Assembly: GCA_021785795.1 (NCBI GenBank)
Contig: JAJYEK010000165.1
Coordinates: 1 to 8,374, forward strand
Length of the DNA: 8,374 nucleotides
Source: Pseudomonadota bacterium
GTDB lineage: Bacteria; Pseudomonadota; Gammaproteobacteria; Acidiferrobacterales; UBA6901
Direction: 5' to 3'
Below, one piece after another: positions 1-6,921 of this stretch. Within the stretch, counting starts at the first letter, position 1, and every line of letters starts with the position of its first letter. Made by a program: the position numbers and the translations under genes. The notes under the pieces are model-generated. The model saw only the letters and a program-made list of their open reading frames with translations. It was not told the origin of the DNA and searched no databases.

Positions 1-1382
1 GGTCCGCCGGCCCGCACAGCCCGGGCGAGCGCAACACTGAACTCCGGGCCCTGCAGGGGTCCGTCGACACGCCGGTCCGGGTAGGGCGGTGGCCCGCAAC
101 GACGCCGCACTTCGTCGGCAAAGGCCGCGGCGAGCTGCGCAAAGTCGGTGCGGGCGATGGTAAACCCGGCGGCGGCCGCATGCCCCCCGAATCTGATCAA
201 AAGCCGTGGATGACGCTCGGCGATTGCAGCCAGCGCGTCGCGCAGATTAAGCGCCCTCACCGATCGTCCGGAACCGCGCAGCAGACCGTCTTCCGCCGGC
301 GCGAGCGCCAGCGCCGGCCGCTCATATCGATCCTTCAGGCGCGACGCCAGGAGGCCGACGACGCCAGGATGCCAGCCGTCGTCCATCACGCACAAACCAG
401 CGGGCAGATCGTCCACTGCCACCGATTCCAGCACGGCCTTCGCCTCGCTTTGCATCTGCGCCTCGCGCGCGCGGCGCTCACGGTTCAAGTCATCCAGGTG
501 CGTAGCCAGCGCTTCGGCCTCAGCGGCATCCTCGGTCAGCAGCAAGCGCACGCCTGTGGCCATGTCGGCGAGACGGCCGGCAGCATTCAGGCGCGGACCG
601 ATCTGAAAGCCAAGATCCTGAGCCAGCACTGCGCCCGGGCGCCGGCCGCTTTTGGCCACAAGGGCGGCAATGCCCCGACTCACGGCGCCACTGTTTATGC
701 GCCGCAGTCCGTGCCGCACGAGCAACCGGTTGTTGGCATCGAGTGGCACGCAATCGGCGATGGTGCCAAGCGCCACGAGATCCAAAAGATCAGCCAGGGG
801 AACGTCCAGTCCGCGCAGACGGCGGATGGCGATCAGGAGATAGAGCACGACACCGACGCCGGCGAGCGCCTTGCTGGGAAACGGGCAACCCGCCTGATTG
901 GGATTGACGATCGCAGCTGCCGCCGGCAACACCGGGCCCGGCAAATGATGATCGGTGATGATGAGCCGCACACCGGCCTCTGCGGCGGCACGCGCGCCAT
1001 CGACGCTGTTGATGCCATTGTCGACGGTCACAATCCACTGCGGGCGGCTTGCGCAGGCCCGCGCCACGATTGCCGGCGTCAGTCCATATCCCTCGGTCGC
1101 GCGGTCAGGAATCAGATAAGACACGTGCCGTGCACCGAGACGTGCAAGACCACGCACTGCAAGCGCCGTACCGGTCGCACCGTCGGCATCGTAATCACCG
1201 ATGATCAGGATGGACTCGTCTTGCATGATGGCCCCAACGAGCGCACCCGCTGCCTCGGGCAGCCCGAGCATGTCAGGCGCGAGCAGCCGGTCAAGACCTG
1301 CGTCGAATTCACTGAAATCGGTCACACCGCGTGCCGCATACAGGCGGCGCATCACGCCGGCCACGATCGGATCGTCATTCAT
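1..1382 (-). CDS. recJ: Single-stranded-DNA-specific 5'-3' exonuclease RecJ (C-terminus beyond window)
   Basis: RecJ degrades single-stranded DNA 5' to 3' in the cytoplasm during recombination (RecF pathway) and mismatch or base-excision repair, using metal ions held by DHH-family motifs. About 460 residues are visible. DYDADG at residues 63-68, VDNG at 120-123 and the DHH motif at 144-146 mark the catalytic DHH domain. GSGRS near 370 and a GGHAAAAG stretch near 400 mark the DHHA1 domain. Long stretches match E. coli RecJ as I remember it (577 aa), for example DLVALGTIADCVPLDANNR and GPRLNAAGRL. The start is the ATG at 1382, whose ATGA overlaps the stop of the upstream rpfE-like gene, implying translational coupling. 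The N-terminus is roughly 15 residues shorter than in E. coli. No ATG lies upstream in frame before a stop near 1440; only a GTG at 1388 could add two residues. The C-terminal OB-fold region lies off the left edge. No damage is visible. Confidence 0.97.
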   Translation of the reverse strand, partial: MNDDPIVAGVMRRLYAARGVTDFSEFDAGLDRLLAPDMLGLPEAAGALVGAIMQDESILIIGDYDADGATGTALAVRGLARLGARHVSYLIPDRATEGYGLTPAIVARACASRPQWIVTVDNGINSVDGARAAAEAGVRLIITDHHLPGPVLPAAAAIVNPNQAGCPFPSKALAGVGVVLYLLIAIRRLRGLDVPLADLLDLVALGTIADCVPLDANNRLLVRHGLRRINSGAVSRGIAALVAKSGRRPGAVLAQDLGFQIGPRLNAAGRLADMATGVRLLLTEDAAEAEALATHLDDLNRERRAREAQMQSEAKAVLESVAVDDLPAGLCVMDDGWHPGVVGLLASRLKDRYERPALALAPAEDGLLRGSGRSVRALNLRDALAAIAERHPRLLIRFGGHAAAAGFTIARTDFAQLAAAFADEVRRRCGPPPYPDRRVDGPLQGPEFSVALARAVRAGG

Positions 1383-2350
1383 CGCCACAGCCGCCAAAGA
1401 CGCACATCGCGCCGCTGCAGGTGATATCTGACGCCCTCCTCACCCAGAACGACGAGTTCGCGGAAACGGCCGCCGGCCAAAGCCCGCTTGAGCGGCTCGA
1501 GCCACGTTTCCTGCCACTGCCGCAGGAACTCCTCCCAGGCCGCCACGTCTCCATACCGGGCGGCGCCTTCGCCACCATGGAAAGTCACCACGAGGTCTTC
1601 CCCCAGCGCGAGATCGCGCACCTCCGGCAGACCCCAGTGCACATGCGCGCCCCCATGCCTGCCCAGGCCCGCGACCACCACATCGGTCGTATACACGTGA
1701 CGCAAAGCCGCGTGCGGGACTGCCGCCGGCAGCGTGCCCGCCCCCCAGAACCAGACACTGTTGGCTGCGACACCAGGCGCCTCACCGCCATGCGCGCCCA
1801 CAAGCGCCTGATGCAGAAGCATCTGCGCTTCGTTCAGGCGGGCATGCCAATAGCGGCTGTCACCGCCTGGCAAATAGGGACGTACATCGCGACCGGCCAC
1901 CTGCGACAGTGGCGCCCCGGCAAACGCGGGCGGGTTCGCCAGACTCACATACCAGCGATGCGGCGCAAGCGGCTCCAGGATGCCACCCTCATCGGCAAAG
2001 AGCGGGGCCACGGTGTCCGCCAGCCGCCGCCCCTCGCTTGCCGACAGCCCGAGGGTCTCGCTGTCTGCCATCAACAACCGGTCGCCATGGACGGCCAGAT
2101 GCACCGGATCGCAGCGGATCCACCAGCGCGCATCGGCAATCGCCCCCTCCCCTATGCGCCCCAGCGCCGCAAGCCCCGTGTCGGCCGGCCATCCGCACAA
2201 GACCAGCAGGCAAACCAGCCCCTGATGCGTATCGGTTGCGCGCCGGGCGTGACGCAGGGCCCGCGCAAGCGTCCGCGGCCAGACGGCCGCCGTGGGGGCG
2301 GGATCCTGGAGACCCGCGACATAAAGAATCACCCGGCCTGTGCGACTCAT
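1379..2350 (-). CDS. RpfE-type conserved protein (COG4255 family)
   Basis: This 323-residue protein resembles the family named after Xanthomonas RpfE, sometimes annotated as a phosphoglycerate-mutase-like regulatory protein. Its biochemical function is not established to my knowledge. Family-like blocks are DPVHL (81-85), WYVSL (133-137), LNEAQMLLH (172-180) and NSVWFWGAG (197-205); I recall the last as WFWGGG in most members. There is no signal peptide or clear membrane segment, so it is probably cytosolic. The frame stays open upstream to 2560, but the extra 70 residues are low-complexity and unlike the family, so I chose the ATG at 2350, which begins MSRTGRVILYVAGL. A GTG at 2371 is an alternative, and no strong ribosome binding site is visible at either. 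Its TGA overlaps the recJ ATG. An rpfE gene directly before recJ matches the order I recall from Xanthomonas and relatives, which supports the assignment. Confidence 0.8.
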   Translation of the reverse strand: MSRTGRVILYVAGLQDPAPTAAVWPRTLARALRHARRATDTHQGLVCLLVLCGWPADTGLAALGRIGEGAIADARWWIRCDPVHLAVHGDRLLMADSETLGLSASEGRRLADTVAPLFADEGGILEPLAPHRWYVSLANPPAFAGAPLSQVAGRDVRPYLPGGDSRYWHARLNEAQMLLHQALVGAHGGEAPGVAANSVWFWGAGTLPAAVPHAALRHVYTTDVVVAGLGRHGGAHVHWGLPEVRDLALGEDLVVTFHGGEGAARYGDVAAWEEFLRQWQETWLEPLKRALAGGRFRELVVLGEEGVRYHLQRRDVRLWRLWR

Positions 2351-2486
2351 GCCCGCATGCGCCCCGTGCACAAGACGACACACAGACTTTTGTAAGACCC
2401 GATCCCGAAAGACAGGAGAGGGTGTTCTCTTTGGCTGCCGGAAACGAATGATCGAATAAGGCGCAGAGGGCGTACACGCATGGAGC

Positions 2487-2495
2487 ATTAAAGCA
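2487..2495 (-). promoter_or_regulatory. Possible extended -10 promoter for rpfE-recJ
   Basis: On the minus strand this reads TGC followed by TTTAAT, an extended -10 element with five of six matches to TATAAT. No convincing -35 element lies 17 bases upstream. Transcription would begin near 2480 and give a leader of about 130 bases before the rpfE-like ATG. It is the best candidate I see for driving rpfE-recJ if the accessory segment has cut them off from thrC, but short matches of this kind occur by chance. Confidence 0.3.
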
Positions 2496-2950
2496 TGGAC
2501 CCGCAAGGCCTGCCACCGGCCCCCGGGCAAGACAGACGCACAGCAGGACCGGCCGGACAAACGCTTCTCTTCAGATCAGGTGTGACGTCCGGCAAGACAC
2601 AAAGCCCGCCCAGGCAACGAGAAGGGCGCCTGCGCCATGTCACCGCAGGCCTGCCATCCCTGAGCCCCGCGGCGATCCTGCTGTCTCTGCCGGTCATCGG
2701 CTGATGCGCGCGGCCTTGCCGCGCCCGCAGCCGCCTTATGGTCAAGGGCATCGCAACTGCACGGGGCGGCTCGCCGCGTCTGCGTGCACAGCCTGGGCGG
2801 GCCCCGCTTTGCCTGCAAAGAGCGAGCCCTGAAAATCCTTTGTCTATGCCGATGATTCGTGATTCCGGCGACCTGCCACGTCGTGGTGACGGCCACCGGC
2901 TGGTGTGGCCTCGCAGGATGCCGCAGGCCTTCATCCCGCGCGCGACGCAA
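2496..2950. other. Non-coding stretch between rpfE and the dehydrogenase operon
   Basis: Several overlapping open frames cross this region on both strands, the longest being 2488-3123 on minus and 2738-3142 on plus. All are rich in Arg, Pro, Gly and Cys, show no recognisable domain and overlap each other extensively, as expected by chance at high GC. A perfect 7-bp hairpin (2708-2714 with 2718-2724, loop of three) is present but has no T tract on either side. I see no tRNA, rRNA or repeat array. Confidence 0.5.
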
Positions 2951-2979
2951 TTGTTTGCAAAGGCTGCGCCCCGTATACT
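2951..2979 (+). promoter_or_regulatory. Sigma-70-type promoter for the dehydrogenase/flavin reductase operon
   Basis: TTGTTT (2951-2956) and TATACT (2974-2979) are separated by exactly 17 bases. The -10 matches the consensus at five of six positions; the -35 keeps TTG. Transcription would start near 2986 and give a 5' leader of about 125 bases before the ATG at 3111. The palindrome TTTGCAAA (2954-2961) overlaps the -35 and could be an operator half or site, but no regulator gene is in the window. This is the only promoter-like pair I see directly ahead of the operon. Confidence 0.6.
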
Positions 2980-3110
2980 GAAGGCCCAATCGCGGGAAGG
3001 CGCATTCTCCCCGATGACGGTGGACTTGCCGTGTCCTGCGCCGACGCAATGCCCCCGCATTTGGTGCCCTGCTTCACTCCACAGCCTGTTGCACGCACAA
3101 GGAGTACTGA

Positions 3111-4160
3111 ATGACCACGTCAAAGGCCTATGCCGCAGTTAACGCCCAAAGCCCTTTGCGTCCCCACGAAATCCACAGGCGCGACCCGGGGCCAGAGGAC
3201 GTCACGATCAGGATTCTGCATTGTGGCGTATGCCATTCGGATCTCCATACCGCCCGCAATGAGTGGAAAAATACGATCTATCCCTGCGTGCCGGGACACG
3301 AGATCGTCGGTCGCGTCACGGCGGTGGGTCGCGCGGTGAAGAACTTCCGCGCAGGAGATCTGGCCGGCGTGGGCTGCATGGTGGACAGCTGCGGCCACTG
3401 CGCCTCCTGTCAGGACGGCGAAGAACAGTATTGCGAGAACGGCTTTACCGGGACCTACAACGGACCGGTCTTTGGCGGGGACAACACCTACGGTGGATAT
3501 GCGCAGACAATCGTCGTCAAGGAATCCTTCGTCCTCAGGATCCGCCACGAAGAAAAAGACCTTGCGCGCGTCGCGCCGCTCCTGTGTGCCGGCATCACGA
3601 CGTATTCGCCGTTACGCCACTGGCATGTCGGTCCTGCCAAGAGAGTGGGCATCGTCGGCCTGGGTGGACTTGGGCACATGGGAGTCAAAATCGCCAACGC
3701 GCTTGGCGCCCACGTCACCCTCTTTACAACATCCTCATCGAAAGTCGATGACGGCAGAAGGCTCGGCGCGCATGAGGTCTGCCTGTCGACAAACCCGGCC
3801 GACATGGCCAGGTACGCAAACAGGCTCGACTTCATCCTGAACACGGTAGCCGCGCCCCACAACCTGGACGCGTATCTCAACCTGCTAAAGCGCGACGGCA
3901 CCATGACACTGGTGGGTGCGCCGGCCGCGCCGCACCCCTCTCCGGGCGTTTTCAACCTCATATTCAAGCGGCGGCAACTGGCGGGCTCACTCATAGGCGG
4001 CATCCGCGAAACACAGGAAATGCTCGACTTTTGCGCGCAACACAACGTCTTGTCCGACATCGAGACCATACCGATCGACTACATCAACACCGCTTACGAA
4101 CGCATGCTAAGGAGCGATGTGAAATATCGCTTTGTCATCGACATGACCACACTGAAGTAA
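3111..4160 (+). CDS. Zinc-dependent alcohol dehydrogenase / aldehyde reductase, YahK-like (CAD family)
   Basis: This 349-residue medium-chain dehydrogenase closely resembles E. coli YahK, also 349 aa, an NADPH-dependent reductase of many aldehydes in the cinnamyl-alcohol-dehydrogenase group. The catalytic zinc ligands are C41 (GVCHSDLH), H63 with E64 (PGHE) and C159 (LLCAGIT). The structural zinc site is C94, C97, C100 and C108. The Rossmann nucleotide loop is GLGGLG at 183-188. Near-identical YahK blocks include CAGITTYSPLRHW, FILNTVAAPHNLD and MLRSDVKYRFVID. The protein should act in the cytosol, reducing aldehydes to alcohols. The ATG follows AAGGAG with a 6-base gap. It is the first gene of a plus-strand pair; the flavin reductase starts 73 bases downstream, and the intervening sequence holds only an imperfect GC-rich hairpin without a T tract. 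All catalytic residues are present, so it looks functional. The physiological substrate cannot be read from sequence. Confidence 0.95.
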   Translation: MTTSKAYAAVNAQSPLRPHEIHRRDPGPEDVTIRILHCGVCHSDLHTARNEWKNTIYPCVPGHEIVGRVTAVGRAVKNFRAGDLAGVGCMVDSCGHCASCQDGEEQYCENGFTGTYNGPVFGGDNTYGGYAQTIVVKESFVLRIRHEEKDLARVAPLLCAGITTYSPLRHWHVGPAKRVGIVGLGGLGHMGVKIANALGAHVTLFTTSSSKVDDGRRLGAHEVCLSTNPADMARYANRLDFILNTVAAPHNLDAYLNLLKRDGTMTLVGAPAAPHPSPGVFNLIFKRRQLAGSLIGGIRETQEMLDFCAQHNVLSDIETIPIDYINTAYERMLRSDVKYRFVIDMTTLK

Positions 4161-4233
4161 ACGGCAGCCCGGATCCGGCAAACCGGTCGCGCACCCGGCT
4201 GCGGCCTGACAAACATCCCGTAAGGAGTATCGC

Positions 4234-5310
4234 GTGAGTACTTTGTTCGATTCGATCCAGCTTGGCGACATCAAGCTACCAAACCGCGTCATCATGGCGC
4301 CCTTGACGCGCTGCCGCGCAAGCGCCGGACGCATACCAAATGCATTGATGGCGACCTACTATGCCCAGCGCGCCAGCGCAGGGCTCATCCTGAGCGAGGC
4401 GACATCGGTCAGCGGCGACGGGGTGGGCTATCCGGATACCCCCGGAATCTGGTCGGACGCGCAGATCAATGGGTGGAAAGAAGTCACTGGCGCGGTTCAC
4501 GCCAAGGGCGGATGCATCTTCCTGCAACTCTGGCATGTCGGCAGAGTCTCCCATCCTTCCTATCTCGATGGCCGCCTGCCCGTGGCACCCAGCGCGCTCG
4601 CCCCCGAGGGCCATGTCAGCCTGCTGCGGCCAGAAACACCCTACGTGGTGCCAAGAGCCCTCGATAGCAGGGAAATCCCCGCAATCATCGAGGCTTTCCG
4701 CACGGGTGCAGAAAATGCCAGACAGGCGGGATTCGATGGCGTCGAAGTCCATGGCGCAAATGGCTACCTGCTCGACCAGTTTCTCCAGGACAGCACCAAC
4801 AGGCGCACGGACGCCTACGGCGGCTCCATAGCGAATCGGGCGCGGCTTTTGCTTGAGGTCACAGATGCGGTCATTTCCGTTTGGGGATCAGGCCGGGTCG
4901 GAATGCATCTGGCCCCCCGGGGCGATGCCCATTCCATGGGCGACTCCGATCGGCTCGCCACCTTTGGCTATGTTGCGGAAGAACTGGGAAAACGCCGGCT
5001 CGCTTTTCTTTTTACGCGTGAAAAAGCAGGGGAGGATCGTGTAAGCCCGGAACTCAAGAAACGGTTTGGCGGCGCGCTCATTGCCAATGAAGGCTTCACT
5101 CTGGAAACGGCACAGCGCGAGATTCATGCAGGCCGCGCCGATGCGGTAGCCTTCGGCAAGGACTTCATTGCCAATCCCGATCTGCCAGAGCGACTAAAGC
5201 GCAACGCGCCCCTGAATGCCTGGCATGCCGCAACGTTCTATGGATATGGAATGGCAGATCAGAGCGTTGGCTACACCGATTACCCGGGCCTTGCGCGGGA
5301 CGTAGCGTAA
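4234..5310 (+). CDS. Old yellow enzyme family FMN-dependent ene-reductase (NemA-like)
   Basis: This 358-residue TIM-barrel flavoprotein belongs to the classical old yellow enzyme group, which uses NAD(P)H to reduce activated C=C bonds in enones, maleimides and quinones, and sometimes nitro groups. The N-terminal block LPNRVIMAPLTRCRA contains the classical Thr (T25) near the flavin. Q98 in FLQLWHVGR fits flavin binding. H173 and N176 in HGANGYLLDQF are the substrate-binding pair and Y178 is the proton donor. The FMN-phosphate region is GGALIANEGF followed by AVAFGKDFIANPDLPERL. The stretch HLAPRGDAHSMGDSD marks a subgroup of bacterial members rather than NemA itself. The start is a GTG at 4234 with TAAGGAG six bases upstream, well placed and uncontested. 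It appears cotranscribed with the dehydrogenase before it. Together they fit an operon that neutralises alpha,beta-unsaturated carbonyl compounds. No T-rich terminator follows. The family call is firm; the substrate is unknown. Confidence 0.95.
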   Translation: MSTLFDSIQLGDIKLPNRVIMAPLTRCRASAGRIPNALMATYYAQRASAGLILSEATSVSGDGVGYPDTPGIWSDAQINGWKEVTGAVHAKGGCIFLQLWHVGRVSHPSYLDGRLPVAPSALAPEGHVSLLRPETPYVVPRALDSREIPAIIEAFRTGAENARQAGFDGVEVHGANGYLLDQFLQDSTNRRTDAYGGSIANRARLLLEVTDAVISVWGSGRVGMHLAPRGDAHSMGDSDRLATFGYVAEELGKRRLAFLFTREKAGEDRVSPELKKRFGGALIANEGFTLETAQREIHAGRADAVAFGKDFIANPDLPERLKRNAPLNAWHAATFYGYGMADQSVGYTDYPGLARDVA

Positions 5311-5315
5311 ACAGG

Positions 5316-5358
5316 TCCGGACTTGCGCATGACTGAGGGTTCCGGACACCACTCCGGA
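5316..5358. repeat. Three TCCGGA palindromes downstream of the flavin reductase
   Basis: TCCGGA occurs at 5316-5321, 5341-5346 and 5353-5358. The last two can pair as a 6-bp stem with a 6-base loop shortly after the reductase stop codon. There is no T run, so this would be at best a weak or Rho-dependent 3' structure. Confidence 0.3.
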
Positions 5359-5384
5359 GCCAGACGCCAGAGACACATAAAAAA

Positions 5385-5800
5385 GGCTCTTCCGGGTTTT
5401 GTGTGGGTAGCCCAAAAAGTCTCGTGACGGGCACCCCTTGGGCGTGATGTCACGCTTCCCGCAAGGAAAGAGGGGGGCAATGCGGTATTGGCTGAAATTT
5501 CGATAGCCACAAGCGTCGGTTTGGGGGGGGCTTGATCCGGGCGTTCATGCCTTCTGCGGCGGCAGGAGTGCGCGATGTTTCGTACAGGCGAACCCAGACC
5601 CCCTTGCTCGCACGAAAGCCTGAAGACCCCTCGGGGATATCCGGGACGCGGCAGGCTCGACACGCTCCATTGCCACGCAAAGCCCCCAAGGCGCATCTGG
5701 ATCTATCCACTGATGCGCGACTTCGAGCGGCAACTCTGCAACCGATAAACCCGGCCTGCTCTCGTCTGTGTAAACGGCTGTCAAAAAAAGTAGTACCTCC
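5385..5800 (-). mobile_element. Truncated ISL3-family insertion sequence, one end preserved
   Basis: The plus strand at 5385 begins GGCTCTTCCGGG. On the minus strand it reads out as CTACCCACAC...CCCGGAAGAGCC, which is the style of terminal inverted repeat I know from ISL3-family elements. It is flanked outside by an A-rich stretch (ATAAAAAA, 5377-5384), as expected for the AT-rich 8-bp target sites of this family. Directly inside is a broken transposase C-terminus reading toward this end, which is the arrangement of an ISL3 element whose gene ends near the right-hand repeat. The other end is not found; sequence is interrupted by the IS630 element just beyond 5800. The 5800 boundary is therefore only the point where the IS630 begins. 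Confidence 0.6.
5410..5800 (-). pseudogene. ISL3-family transposase, frameshifted C-terminal fragment
   Basis: No single frame is intact, but adjoining frames together resemble the C-terminus of ISL3-type transposases. EGMNARIK is at 5531-5554 in one frame. After a run of eight C residues on this strand (5523-5530), a different frame gives ACGYRNFSQYR (5482-5514) and then CGKRDITP. ISL3 transposases typically end with an EGxNxxIK motif followed about ten residues later by a GYRNFxxYR or GFRNFxxFR block, so one extra C in the tract would explain the break. Further upstream, a third open stretch containing AMERVEPAASRI may be the preceding segment after another shift. The reconstructed frame lacks a stop before the element end, another sign of decay. 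I cannot identify the N-terminal two thirds, including the zinc-binding part. Confidence 0.55.
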
Positions 5801-5829
5801 TGAGATATTAACCGTCTCATAATAGTCTG
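5801..5829 (+). repeat. Left inverted repeat of the IS630 element
   Basis: This 29-base segment is the reverse complement of 6893-6921 except at one position (T5820 opposite G6902). It includes TA at 5806-5807 and the core TTAACCGTCTCA from 5808. The transposase stop codon is only five bases inside the repeat (5834-5836). Confidence 0.92.
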
Positions 5830-6916
5830 TACATCATACAGCTGCGTACCGAGTTGATTCGTTGTTGAAGTAGCCGCGAATTCGCTCGGCATTCTTCTGA
5901 ATGGATCGCATACAGCCGATGACTGCGGCTTTCAGGGAAACCTTGTCTTCGACGACGGTGCGGCCGATGCGATTGTTCTTCAAGTCGTTCCACACCCGCT
6001 CGTCTGGGTTCAATTCCGGCGAGTAGGGAGGCAGAAAGAAAAGACGAAATCGGTCTTTCACGGACTCAACAAACTTCTGCACCATTTTTGCCTTGTGCGA
6101 AGGGTGGCCATCGACGATCAGAAAAATCTTCCCCGGAGCGTTGTGCAAGAGTCGCTTGATGAATTCGATGAACTGCGAGGATCCTACGGTTCCATCTACC
6201 ACCATGAAACGCATCTCGCCCTGTGCGCTGACTGCGGAAATCAGATTCAGGCTGAACCGTGCCCCCGTACTGCTCACCACCGGCGTCTGGCCCCGGGGTG
6301 CCCAGGTCGTCCCGGCATGGTGATCCGAACGAACCCCGGCCTCGTCACCGAAAAAGATCTGCGCCTTCTCGCGCTTTGCCATCAGGCGAATCTCCGGGTA
6401 CTCCTCGTCGAGCCACTTCTGCACCGCCTCCGGTTGCTGCTGGTATGCGCGCCACACCGGCCGTTGCGGACTCAGCCCCAACTGCCCAAGAAGCCGGCAC
6501 ACCGACGCCTTGCTCAACTCCACCTTGAACCGCTGCGCGATCAACTCCCCGAGCATCTTCGCCGTCCACAGCGCGTAGGTAAACTTCAACTGCAGCGGAT
6601 TCTTCATCGTCACTGTCTGATAGATCCACCGCATCGCCTTGCCGTCAAGCTTGGGCTTGCGCCCGCCGCGCTTGCCCGCTTCAAGCTTGTCCCATCCGCC
6701 GCTACGGTACAGGGCAAGCCATCCATACACCGCTTGTCGGCTTACTCCAAACACCCGCGCTACGACTTCCGGCGATTCCCCCGCTTGAACGCTCGCCAGC
6801 ACGCGCTTGCGTAGCTCTGTCAGACCTTCATGCGTCAACTTTCTGGCGTCTTGTTTCATCCCCACAAAATAGCAGAACGTAAAACAAATATCCAGACTAT
6901 TGTGAGACGGTTAATA
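5806..6916 (-). mobile_element. IS630-family insertion sequence with TA flanks
   Basis: A single DDE transposase gene is bracketed by inverted repeats at 5801-5829 and 6893-6921, which match at 28 of 29 positions. IS630 and related Tc1/mariner elements insert at TA and duplicate it. TA lies at 5806-5807 and at 6915-6916, giving an element of 1107 bp (5808-6914) with 22-bp ends starting TTAACCGTCTCA, a normal size for the family. The symmetry continues five bases beyond each TA, so either the element was inserted in a palindromic target TGAGA-TA-TCTCA or its true ends lie further out. The element has an intact gene and near-perfect ends, so it looks recently mobile compared with the ISL3 relic beside it. 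Confidence 0.88.
5834..6859 (-). CDS. IS630-family DDE transposase
   Basis: This transposase cuts and joins the ends of its element at TA dinucleotides. From the chosen ATG it is 341 residues. An N-terminal helix-turn-helix (about 28-50, containing VVARVFGVSRQAVYGWL) and a GRKPKL linker precede a second HTH-like segment around 90-130. The catalytic domain has D172 (FFGDEAGV), D250 (LIVDGHPSHKA) and E287 (PPYSPELNPDERVWNDLK), with 36 residues between the last two, right for IS630. All catalytic residues are present and there is no internal stop or frameshift. A GTG two codons upstream (6865) is possible, but the ATG at 6859 begins MKQDARKL, which I recall as the usual start of close relatives; the ribosome site (GGGG) is poor, as often in transposases. 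It should be active unless repressed. Confidence 0.95.
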   Translation of the reverse strand: MKQDARKLTHEGLTELRKRVLASVQAGESPEVVARVFGVSRQAVYGWLALYRSGGWDKLEAGKRGGRKPKLDGKAMRWIYQTVTMKNPLQLKFTYALWTAKMLGELIAQRFKVELSKASVCRLLGQLGLSPQRPVWRAYQQQPEAVQKWLDEEYPEIRLMAKREKAQIFFGDEAGVRSDHHAGTTWAPRGQTPVVSSTGARFSLNLISAVSAQGEMRFMVVDGTVGSSQFIEFIKRLLHNAPGKIFLIVDGHPSHKAKMVQKFVESVKDRFRLFFLPPYSPELNPDERVWNDLKNNRIGRTVVEDKVSLKAAVIGCMRSIQKNAERIRGYFNNESTRYAAV

Positions 6917-6921
6917 TCTCA
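6893..6921 (-). repeat. Right inverted repeat of the IS630 element
   Basis: This is the partner of 5801-5829, with one mismatch over 29 bases. It lies 33 bases upstream of the transposase ATG on the minus strand, so the transposase promoter must sit within or just inside this end. The TA at 6915-6916 mirrors that at 5806-5807. Confidence 0.92.

Noticed and set aside
180..1424. Plus-strand open frame of 414 codons
   Set aside because: It lies entirely antisense to recJ, whose protein is unmistakable on the other strand. The composition (Arg, His, Gln rich) is typical of a GC-rich shadow frame.
1331..2395. Plus-strand open frame of 354 codons
   Set aside because: It is antisense to the rpfE-like gene and the recJ start, and its translation has no recognisable domain.
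2708..2724. GC-rich hairpin as a terminator
   Set aside because: The stem is perfect, but no T tract follows on either strand and no gene ends nearby.
2488..3142. Overlapping open frames on both strands before the dehydrogenase
   Set aside because: The translations are Arg/Pro/Cys rich with no domain or ribosome site, and they overlap the operon promoter and the dehydrogenase start.
5379..5405. A/T stem around AAAA...TTTTGTGT as a terminator for the flavin reductase
   Set aside because: The pairing is weak with a long unpaired interior, and the sequence is better explained as the outer end of the ISL3 element.
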